64,000 nucleotides of DNA from Baylisascaris procyonis (taxonomy: Eukaryota; Nematoda; Chromadorea; Rhabditida; Ascarididae): positions 1,550,001-1,614,000 of the forward strand of contig JAZARR010000088.1 of the NCBI GenBank assembly GCA_037389465.1, read 5' to 3'. The translations under genes were made by a program, and so were the position numbers. Position 1 is the first letter of the stretch; each line of letters begins with the position of its first letter. Shown one piece after another: positions 1-10,818 of this stretch. The notes beneath the pieces were generated by a model that was given only the letters and a program-made list of their open reading frames with translations, had not been told where the DNA came from and did no database searches.

Positions 1-300
1 CATCAAGATTTCACTCATCGGCATCTCCGCCCAGAAATTCACCCTGTTATAAGAGTGTGTTCGAGATCTGGGCCTGTTCGTAATTTTTTATTCGAGATTC
101 GAGATTCGGGGCCTTTCGATGCTTTTGCCTCAAGAGATTTTTGCTGCCCAAGATTTGGATGCGACCGGTACTAGAGTCTACCGGAGCATAGGGCCTCCTC
201 AAGACTTGAATTTGCTCGCAACATTGTTTCGCAGTTTGCGTCTGTCAGGACATCGGGCCATTTTTAGATCCTAAGGATTTGGGCTCATACTAGAGTTTGG
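1..300. repeat. Degenerate repeat-like block
   Basis: GGGCC or GGGCT recurs after similar contexts near 73, 107, 190, 255 and 281, along with several CAAGATT-like words and a doubled GAGATTC. It looks like an old tandem or mobile repeat, but the period is irregular. Confidence 0.35.
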
Positions 301-3300
301 TCTGTTTAACAACTTTATAACATCTTTCTGTATTGAGCGTGCAAAAAAAATCGAAGAATTTCGAGCCGCACATGGAAACACATTAACTTTGAAAACTCTG
401 AAGAACCTGCCACGAAACAGGAATGAAAATGACCATCGTTTCAACCTAAGCACAAAGTCTCACCTTCACAAGTCTCCTGTGTCCGCCAAAAAGTTCGTGC
501 GGCTGGGTGGGTAGCATTAGAGCGTTGGTGCCTTAAAGCTTTCCGAGAGTGTATGTAACGTGTATGTAACGAAGATTTTGCGGAAGCTTGTTCAAATTGG
601 ATGGTGTTTCGGTTCTTCACTACATTAGAGAGCGGACCCAAATGCAATATGTACGTAAGTCCGAGTACATCCCGAATAACCACCGATGTATTGAAAGGAC
701 AGATAGAAGAAAAGAAAGAGGAATAAAGAACTGGTGAATAAATAGGACAGGTTGGAGAAGAAGGGACGAGGATGGAGATCTTATCCGTTTCCGCCGTTTT
801 TTCTTCTTTCTTTTTTCTTTCATCACACGTTTTTTATCGGGATGCTATACGCATCATAGCATCGGTATGCAAAGCAAGCTATCTGTCTCTGCTCCCATCT
901 GTTAGATTCTGTCAAGAAACTTTTAGGAATCATGGAAGCATGGAGTTTGATCATGATTACTGATCCAGCAAAGTTCCTCGATTTATAGTTCGTCTTTATG
1001 CGCTTCTAAGTCAATGAACCATGTTGCCTTATCAGCCACTTGGCCGAGAATTTTGCTGCTGAAGAATTTTGCTTCCATGATATTTTATGTAGACTGATCA
1101 AGCCGATTCCAGGTATCTAAAACTTCCGACTGATCAGCCGTCGTCAGTTAGTGAGCCAAAAATTCTCACTTAGAAATTCAGCTACTCTCTTATCGTTAAT
1201 CGGTAGGCCACAACTTACATATCTTAAGAATTCGAAGCATCATACGTCATACAATTGATACATGACACATAGTTGAATCTAAGATATCTCCTCACAAGCT
1301 CAGTAGTTTTCTAATTACTGCCTTTAAATGGGTTGTATATCGACAGTCATTCGTTTACTAATATTACGTTTATAAATTCAGAAACGCACATAGCATCAAT
1401 TTTCCAAAATACATCTGTGCAAATTGCTTCTGTAGTTGTTCGTTCCTTCTACGGTTGTTCAGAATACCTTCTGAGCAAAGTATCTTTCAACACTTAAGAA
1501 TGTCGGTTGCATCGCCTTACCTATAAAACAAAATGCGATAAATTTGAGCTTTTTCTAAAATAGGTTAAGTAGTAAATGCATGCAATATTCCTCAAAAAAA
1601 TCTTCTACATATGGTCATCAGCAAAGGTGTTATGATGCTCATCTTAGTGATGTCAATTATACACCAATAAGAGCTGATAAGGGCGAATTTTTATGCAAGC
1701 AAAGTTGTTCAGCGCAGAGTGTTATAAATATTCCATCTCGTGTCTGTTGATTGCAATGTCGGTTTATACGCAGCAATTCGATAAAGAAGTATAATAAGGC
1801 TGAACTTTTCTTTAGGTGAAATTGTTTTTGATTCAAAAATTGAATATTAAATTTCACTTCTTTTGGTTGGAAATTTTACTTATGAGGTGATAAACTGGCG
1901 CAACTTTTGGCTCAGTAAGACGTTAAGAGTGAATTTATTTGGTCGTTTGGTTCTCTCGCATTTGCCAAATTCCACATCTTTGGGATTTTTGGGAAATACT
2001 AGACAAAAGTGCACAGACACAAATGCAAGTGCTAACAGATGAGAAAGTAGGTGAATCGGTCGTCAAAGAACGTTTCACATTTTGATGGAAGTTGTCAGTT
2101 CCGAGAGCGGCAAAATTGAAAATCATTTATGCGATCGGTGGATTTAGTTTGAGCAATTGAAGCGATTCTAGTTTCAAGCATATGCTCCTTGTCTGGTTTC
2201 AAGCTTTTGAGAGAGTCGATAAACAGTGCATAGGTTGTCGAATCTTTAGACGTTTCAAAAGTTGGAGTAAACTTGTTAGAACGAATGGAATAGATTAACA
2301 GGAAACACGTAGTTGAAATTAGCCTAAATCGAAAATTAGCGCCCATGAACGAATGAAACAACAATGAAAATTTGAAAATATTTGAACATTTCACCTGTAT
2401 ATTTACTTTGACTTTTAATCGTCGCAAGCCAAAGAAACAATGCGATGTATGGTAAGCAGAGAGAAGCTTTCTTTTTCTTCAAAAACAAGTAGAGATCGAT
2501 TCAAAAAGGTGTAAGCATTTTTTTTTCTGATCGGCAGGTGCGCATGCATAACATGCTAACAGTGCAATCGGCAATGATATGATGGGATGAATGTGATGTT
2601 TTGGCTGAATTGTTATGAGGCACATCTGCGTCGCATCGGGTCAATTGTTCGTGAGGCGCTATCTTTGACGCGATTCATAATGAGATTATAAGTTACGTAA
2701 TCTTTTGATCTACTTGAGGTGAGTGCGATGGCATTACGATGCAAACTATTCGACGGCTACTGTATTCCCGGAAGTGATCCGAGCTTTTGGAAAACATCTT
2801 CGAGAACCGTTGACGTTTCGATTGAGCCATACGAATTAATTGAAGAGGTGTTGTTGATTTGTGCGATACGATCGGATTATTGTGGATTTTATGTGTATCG
2901 TTGGAGGTTCGAAATGATAACCGAATCGATGTTAGCAAAGCAGCCACTGCGAAGAGAGTAGGAGTATTTTAATGAGGTTATTCCCTGTTTCGAATTACTG
3001 AAATCAATGAAATTCTTGGTAGGAATAATGCTCTTTTCAAGTCATCTTTTGTTGCTCTCTTCAACAGTTGAAGTATTTAGATTGATATTAGTTAGAAATA
3101 GAAAGTTTAACAATTTCACCAACAGTCAATTTGAAAATTCGATATCTTTCTATCGGTGTCTTTGAATTCGTAACCAAATTAATTCATATCTTATCAAATA
3201 GCATTAAAGTAAGATTTTGAATGATTGCAAAAAGGTTTACTCTGGCAGAGTAGACGAACTTCAAGAATATCAATATTGTCAACTGTATGTAGAGATTGCA

Positions 3301-6300
3301 TGCAAATATGCATCAAATTTATGCGTTTTTGGTTTCTTTCAGAGGGCAAAAAGGGCGTAGATGTGGGATTGTTTATTGCTCCCTGGGGGTCGTCGCCGAT
3401 CCGCTAGATAGAAGTGAGTCGTAAAATTTAAAATTCATTCTCTGACCGCAACCAATCATCAGTTGCGCTTTCCAATTTTATGACCCGATTTCAATATCAA
3501 GGCAACAAAATTTTCATCCGTTTTCTTGATATTCTAGTAAGTGCTAGTAAAACATTTGTAAAATTCATCGATTGTCATCTGGATATGTGCTCTTCCTCAA
3601 ATGCTTTACACCTAATATGACCTTTTCAAGGAGAGAACGACAAGAATACGAGGTTTCGAGATATTCCTACCTTTATTTGATTTCATACAACGAGAATGGC
3701 CTTGAAGAAACTCCCCATAGTATTTTGTTTACAAAAATGTCTATTATCAAATCTAAATAACAGACACAAAAAATTGAAGAAAACGAATAACTGAATCTCA
3801 TTTAGTACGAATGCGGATAACTTCATCACATGATAAAAGAGTTTCACCTTGAAAGTGTTGAGCTTTGTTTAGCCTAAAGAATCACTCCTACGATTTCAGT
3901 AGATGCGTTCTGTTGGATGTTTTCAAGATTGAGGAAAAACACAACCGAATTAATTAAGTATTTGTGATAATCAGAATTTTTAACGCAAAAATGATGCCGA
4001 TATCGAGAAATGAATTCATTTGTGAAGGGTTTTTTCTTTAAGTGATAGGGAAGTGAGAAACAACAAATGTGAGATGAGAATGGAAAGAGGCAATCGACTT
4101 GTGATATTTACGTCATATCGTAAATCACCGATTGGTTCAGCGACTGCAGATGCACAATCCGTCATCATCGCTCGATGAAAGATTGTTTGAATGAGGAAAA
4201 TATTACGTATACTACTGCTTCTTAGTTTACATAAATGAGAAAGAAATGAAACAATTGAGATTAATTAATAATTTTCTTGTAATAGCTTAATAAATTGAAA
4301 CTAAAATTGTAACATTCGTCGCTTGCAGTAATATAAATGAGCCCATAGTATGTAGGTTTCTCATACAAATTTCAGGGGATAAGGAACTACTTGGCTTTCC
4401 CCGAGTTTTCTCACATTCATCGACTTTGCAATAGCATCTTGCAAAAACTCGACTTGATTGCACTCCTTCATAAGCCTTTTACTGCATGCACTTGAACCAA
4501 TCGCTGCATTTGTCTCATAAGGTCGCTTACAATGCGCCTAGGCAATCGCATGATTCATCTCCAAGTGCGCGTTTTTGTGCGTGCATGTGTATGTGTGCAT
4601 GTCGGCGTCTGTGTGCCCCATTCAGTGAGGTGCATTCCATCTGTTTGACGCAGCTATAACGCCTGTGCGGATCGTCAAAGAGCAAGCATAACGATGCTTC
4701 CTTTGCTGCCCTTGGCTCGTTGATGAAGTGGAGAGGCCAATGTTTATAGTGTTTTTAAAGTAATCGTTTATTTCAAATCGCTTTTCCAGGCCAATGCGTA
4801 TTATCTGTGCGTTGCATAGCAATTTGTATTATATTAAACCATAACATTTGCTCAAAAAATTTGTTAAAGAGTTTTAAAGCATCTTCATCATGAATATAAA
4901 TTTAAATAAGCTGTAGTTGAAAAAATTCTAAAGAGAGATACAGTAAGCTTCAGCAGAATGAAGTGTAAGAATATGCTTTCCTATAAAATTTGTTCTTTTG
5001 CAGGTGCTCAGTTATACTAATGTGGAGCATGTTGTAATCACTATCAATTCACCTGTGTTGCAATCTTTTACCTTCCATAAATTCAGTGGTACGATGGCGT
5101 TTCACTAACGAAATGAAGCGACTCCTTCTCTATGTTAATGCTTGACATCACATCGTAAAGAAGAATGTGCAGCAGCCCGATTTGCATATGTCTGCCGTCA
5201 GTGTTCAGCGAGAGTGAAACTGAATATTTATGAGGACAACATCCATAGAAGTGACTGCTCTGTGTAATTTATGAAACGATCAAGTGGCCAAAGAACTTTT
5301 ACTACTTTCGAAGACACCTGGACAGATGGTCGCAACCTGAAATTAATAAAGAAAACATTTGCTTTCAAAAATAACTCAGCCCTTTACGAAAGAGATCGCA
5401 GCGGCCAAGACAATGCTGCATATGAGACGAAAGGGCACTGTATAGATGACATTCTCAACACATCGTAAACCCTCTCAAATGAAACACTTTCGAACTGCCC
5501 AAGCATTCAAGGACAGTTTTGCTGAGTGAGCGTGGTGTGACATGAGGTGACTCACAAAAATCATTTAGATTCTTTACGCATTCTCTACGAATGTGAGCGT
5601 TTGATGAGCACGCACACCGCAATATTCAAGCGATCTCAGCTAAGCTATAAGACTGCTTCGGTCGATAGGAAGTAGTTAAGTGCGTTTATAAGGAAGGAAA
5701 TAAGGAAATGAGCCAAAGCATATAGTAATTTGCTATTTTTTGATGTGGCCATATTTGATGGACACTTGAATCCTTGTTGTTGTCATATTGTTGGGCTCAT
5801 TAGGCTATTGGTGAAGTAGAGTGCGCACCATCGCTAATGCTAAAAAGAGGGTCACCTCACTTCTAATGTATCACTATGAGAAGGATTTATTCCTCCAGAA
5901 AAGGTCCCATCTCATGTTATAAGTACATGGCACCCTTCTTTGCAAGAATCTTCAGGATTTAATGATGCTAGTGGTTGTTGCCTTTTATTAAACACTTTAA
6001 TATGCCTTAAACTGACTTTTCTGTAAGAGAGCACAGTTCAAAATGTGCATATAATCTCGTGAATAATACTCACCGTTCAAGGCAACAATATTTCATGTTA
6101 GTCAACGTGAGACTAGGAAATATTAGTAGATAAGAGAGTTGGATGTATATAAAGAATTACGTTTATGATGTTTTTGCTTATGTGTTTTCTGTGCTGTCAA
6201 TAGAGCAGCGTTTTAACGTTCTCAATCGCTTGAAGAATGTAGTAGCTCACGATTTCTCCAACAAAAACTATCCACTTCCGTCGGAAAGCTAATATTTTCT

Positions 6301-6558
6301 TTTTCATCATCTCTCTGATGTTGCATGCCACAAACGCTTAGCAAGATTGCAGCAAACCCTCATGCGGACGATGAGATAGCATAGTCCGTTGCACAAGAAT
6401 CGTCGAAGTGATTAACGCAATGCCTGGAAACATATAATGCTCCATTTATTCCTAGTATTGTTGTGTTCTAAGTTCAATGATGAGAGCGCATTTCATTACA
6501 CACCTAATGCTATAGTGCCAATGCTAAGAGGCTCACTCATACTCGGTGGTGTGTGAAA
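301..6558. other. No supported gene
   Basis: AT-rich DNA with only short frames. The most protein-like are + strand 2719-2961 (starting at a non-ATG codon) and an exon-like piece at 3344-3414 between CTTTCAG and GTGAGT. Neither matches a family. Confidence 0.5.
4576..4602. repeat. 27-nt alternating purine-pyrimidine tract
   Basis: Perfect alternation of TG, CG, CA and TA steps over 27 bases, a Z-DNA-type sequence. Confidence 0.5.
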
Positions 6559-6876
6559 TTAGCTAGGATTGAATGACTCTGGGCAGTTAAGACTATGGCA
6601 GATTCTACGTGTGAAATGCCCAATGCTCATAATTTTATCTTCAACAAAATCGTAAACGAACACTCCAAACCGATTACAATTTAAGCACATCCTGTGCGTG
6701 GTACGCTGAAGAAACCCACAAACGTTCGGCGCAACGTTTGAGCATTTTGGTCGATGGCTTTCAATTAGCCACTCCGAATTGGCTGTCCGATCATACATCC
6801 ATCGTCCTTCTCCATTTGCGGTTTCCGTAGGTGCAATCATTGGCGTGTCCGTCCGATCATTCGACCATGCCAGCAA
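6559..6876 (-). CDS. Candidate ORF, product not recognised
   Basis: This minus-strand frame of 105 codons to TAA has balanced composition and a small cluster of Cys residues (KCSNVAPNVCGF, HRMCLNCNRF). Upstream it stays open only to a TGA about 16 codons earlier and has no ATG near its start; the nearest ATG (around 6897) is in another frame. If real, it is more likely an exon than a complete gene. A TATA-like box lies about 70 bases upstream. Confidence 0.15.
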   Translation of the reverse strand: MLAWSNDRTDTPMIAPTETANGEGRWMYDRTANSEWLIESHRPKCSNVAPNVCGFLQRTTHRMCLNCNRFGVFVYDFVEDKIMSIGHFTRRICHSLNCPESFNPS

Positions 6877-6940
6877 ATGGCGTTTACGGCACTCGCCATG
6901 TGCTCAACGCCCCCTCATGCAATAAGCGCTCTTTTCCTCG

Positions 6941-6952
6941 CCTTTATATAGG
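6941..6952 (-). promoter_or_regulatory. TATA-like box
   Basis: On the minus strand the sequence reads CCTATATAAAGG, a near-perfect TATA box, in a locally GC-richer stretch and about 70 bases upstream of the 105-codon open frame. Confidence 0.25.
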
Positions 6953-7160
6953 CACTTTGAAATGTTTTCATCGTCTTCGTTAGTGGGGAGCGACGCTCGC
7001 AACGTTGTTGGGTAGGCCATTGTGATTGTGTGGACGCGTTTGCAGGCGCATTTTTATTGGCGTTATCCGATGAACGGAGCAATAAATAGCGCCCTTCCCA
7101 CCGCAAAGGTACGGTAGCGGGCGGTTGGGCTCACTGTCGCCGCATTGCCTCCTCATTCCA

Positions 7161-7172
7161 CACCTTATATAC
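7161..7172 (-). promoter_or_regulatory. Second TATA-like box
   Basis: On the minus strand it reads TGTATATAAGGTG, about 220 bases upstream of the first TATA-like box, with a GC-rich segment (6980-7150) between them. Confidence 0.2.
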
Positions 7173-10100
7173 ATTCCACTCCTTTAAAAACTCCTATCCG
7201 ACCACCTACTAGTGTATGTGCTGATCTCGTTTTACCATTGCTTTTTGCCGTGTGATCGTAAGTGATCTGCTTCGATACAGTGTAGTAAATATTCAGGTGA
7301 ATCGATGATATTCACATGTGCCATTTAGCCTTTAGAGCTTAATGGGATCGTCATCGTTGCTAACGTATTTCACCATTCGTTTCTGGAGGAAGGTTGTTGT
7401 GCATGGTGCTACAGACGATATGAGGAGACGATTACTGTAGGCAATTCTGGCCATTCCAACTTAGACGGCTTTGTTATTTTGCTTATTTGGCACGGTCTTC
7501 TTAGTGATCTCCATATCTTGCGCTCAATATTGTGTTCAGAATCGCTTCGATTTTGATCGCTTTTCCTACTGTTTTTAAATGCACTACATCACTGAAGTCG
7601 TCGCGTATACCTTATATTTCCAATCATTATTATTTTGCAGGAAAGCCAATTTTGAAGTGGGATTCGCTGAGATTTTATATTTTCAATTTGAAAGACGACT
7701 GAGCACGAACATTTCCCACTTCTAATAGCAGTATTAGGCACTCAGAAATGCAAAAATTTACAGAACTTCATTTAAACACGCCATGTGCGCAGATCGGTTG
7801 ATGCTAAACATAACTCACTGCTAAAAATGATGCGAAAAACAGAAAATCGTTATATGTGTGAGCTGTGAAAACGTTCATCGTTTAGTTCAGCAAAAATGCC
7901 TTTGCTTCTTTCACTATTTATCGATTCATCAACGATCAGCTGAATCGACGGCAGCACGTCAACATTTTATTGTAGTTTCATCAACTGATATACTAAAGAG
8001 AGGAGTTCACGAGTTTAGAATCGCTTCGAGGAGTGGATGAATTTTTTCGAATTTTACTTCACTTTTTAAGCGTTGATAGAAGTGAAAAGGAGAGTCCAAC
8101 TTAGTACTTTTGGGAAGTTCCTATTTTTCATCGGCGTTCAAATTTTCCCATGTGGTCAACTTAATTTGTCATAGACATCCTGAAAAGGCAAAAATTCTCT
8201 CCTCTGTTCTCATCCTGTTCAATCCGTAAATCAGTGACCATCTCTACCCGAAGAAAGTATCATTTCATTGGCTAACCTATATGATAAAATTTCGATGCAG
8301 TTACTGTAAGAAAGGTTGCATTCTATAGCCTTGCTGCAGTTCGATTTCCCTGAATTCGACTATCCAGGATGCATTTCACTGAGATTTTTGTGTCACGATT
8401 GTTGTAGCAGCAATGCTCATTTTTTCTTATCAGCGACAATATCGCTAAATAGTCATCCCACGAAACGTTATCATGATATGCAGCAAGTTTAATTTCACTC
8501 TGTGATAGTGCTACAAATGCACTCCGATTGAAGCCACCATGGCAATATCTCCTTGCACAGGTATCCTTGTTGGACAGTTGCAGTTTAAGCTGATCCTACT
8601 TGCCCACTGCAATCTTCACCCCCTTCTCGCTTCATCGTTGCCTTTAAAAGCGACGATAAAAATTTTGGAGCTTGAAACCATAGAAAGCCTCGAAGCAAAA
8701 ATTTTTGAGAATGAGTTAATATAACAAAAAAAGAGAGAATTTGCTAAAGATTGGAAAGATAAAACGATGGAGCACGAATGCGTTTGAAAATAGCTCTAAG
8801 AAAATGATTGAAGAAAGCTCATCTTATATTCTTTAATGTTGTACACTTCACCAGATTGAATTGTTAGATTTTCTGGGTTGCGATTCGGTAAACTTTTTCC
8901 TAGTGAAGTGGTCTGTGGCATATATACTCAACTTGAGTATCTATGCTTTCATTCCAGTGAATTTTTTATGCTGAAATACAATCGTATTTGATCAGTATAT
9001 CGCGTTTTGATTGCGTTATGTGACCAAATTTTGCTCAAATCGGGAGCGATGCGGACATTTCAGTTCGAATAATAACCGAAAAAATCTGTAAGTCGAAAAA
9101 TATGGATTTCTTAGACAGCGGTGGATTTATTCGTTTGCACTTGAGATATAGGCTTTAAAAGTTGCGATATCATGAGATTTTCGTTGATTTATCTCCTCTC
9201 CATGCGCAACCGTAATGGGTGTAGAGAGATATAGTCATATGCTTGGCTTCACAATATGATATGGTGGAGGATTTGAGAAAAGTGTGTGCGATCGCGTCGA
9301 ATATGCAGATGAGAGGAGTGGACAAGCGAGTGGTTATTATGCTGCCACACTGATTTGGACTTGAGAAACGTGTACGGAGCTCAGACATAGTGCACCTATT
9401 CAACAGTTTTACATCATATAGGAAAATTAACTCAAGATTCCTTTGATCTTCTAGACTACTGCTGTCCAATGGTGCACAGCACTAACAAAAGTGGGGAAAG
9501 GTTGTACGAACAAGTTCCTCTTTACTCTCACTATATTCACTCGCCTAACTCTTCTTAACTGAATTCGCAAGAAGTTGCTAGGCTAATTTCCATCTAATGT
9601 TTTACTCTCATTCTAATCTAGCAGTGGATAAAACAGAACATTTCTGCTCCCAAATTGCTGCCAAAAAGCGCATTTTTGGAATGTTAAAACAGACGCGTGT
9701 TATAAAATTTAAGAGAGGAAGCAGTCAACTAGATGTCAAAGTGATCATTATAAAAATTGAAGATACTATTTTGCAAAAGTTTCCAACCAGAAATCCATAT
9801 GAGAGAAATTTCAAAAATTTCATAATGCATTAAGAATTGTGAATTTAAAATTTTAAAGGTGTACTTAGCATCCTCCAAAATATACCCCTCCCCCTCCACC
9901 CACCCCTTCGACAAAATCGGAAAACAGTTGAAGTGATTTTACCCCTGAACGCCTGCTCATGTGAAAGCTTTTGAGTGGAAATGCACAATCGGTAATTGAC
10001 ATACGATACAACGGTGTTTTTCTTATCAGCATTCACTAAGATCGGCAATTCCGCATGTGCAACATTGCGCATTTTCGAACTCTTTTCGTTTTACATTAGA

Positions 10101-10714
10101 AATTCTTTTCTCATTTGACGTAAAAATCTGAAAGCTTAAAAAAATGTTTCCAGATTATTCAACGAACAAAGGTGCCGAATTTAAGGATGTACATATTATT
10201 TGTTCACTTTGGTATCTTGCTGAAAGAGAAAAAAGCCTAAGATTCCTTTTTTTCAGCATTCGTTTTGGATAATGAATAGAGTGTAAATCTATACGAAAAT
10301 TAGCTGAAATGCAATATAGATACCAGTAAAATTCATCGATGTTAACTATATATTCTCTCTTGATGAAAATATCATTGAAAATGCGTTGTTTGTGCACTAA
10401 TAGTGCCCGTCATATGCAAATTTTCTCACTTACATTACGATAGATGGGTTCATAAAATAAAGATAAATGTTGATTTCTGCAACTCTGAACGCATAACTCG
10501 TTGGTGAGAATGTGGGCAAAGAGGATACCGTGGGAGAGTATGGGAACAATCAGGGAACTTAAACTTTTCGTTGTCATATGCGGCTTGTGAACAGTTGTTC
10601 CATGTCAGTGTTTGTCTTTGGCGTTATGCAGTCACTTTAGGCGCTTTTTTTTTTTTTTTGTTGCAACATTTTATGGACCTATCGTTTACAACCGTTCATG
10701 TTTTATGATAAGTT
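7173..10714. other. Upstream region of ZC4H2 copy 1, no supported gene
   Basis: Short frames only. Any enhancer or promoter of copy 1 would lie here. A T-run precedes the trans-splice-like acceptor. Confidence 0.5.
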
Positions 10715-10753
10715 ATATTTTTAGGGAGTGGCGGGTATTGAACCAAAAAATAA
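10715..10753 (+). promoter_or_regulatory. Likely trans-splice acceptor and 5' UTR of ZC4H2 copy 1
   Basis: The run TATATTTTTAG ends at 10724, giving a 29-nt leader before the ATG at 10754. A T-rich acceptor with no upstream exon in view is typical of nematode spliced-leader addition sites. This is inferred from sequence only. Confidence 0.45.
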
Positions 10754-10818
10754 ATGCCTTCGTCTGCCGTCGACTTAACAACACTCTCGAACGAGCTGCA
10801 CAAAATTGCCCAGGCTAA
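10754..10818 (+). CDS. ZC4H2: ZC4H2 copy 1, coding exon 1
   Basis: ATG at 10754 follows an in-frame TAA. The exon ends in phase 2 at a GTACTC donor. Its end plus the start of exon 2 ([14 protein letters not shown] then VKLEDF) aligns without gaps to copy 2 ([14 protein letters not shown] then QKIDEF), which fixes both the frame and the donor. Confidence 0.82.

Noticed and set aside
4370..5110. Two exon-like segments after ATTTCAG (4374) and TTTTGCAG (5003) on the + strand
   Set aside because: Each is open for under 45 codons with no matching donor or partner exon; segments like this are common by chance.
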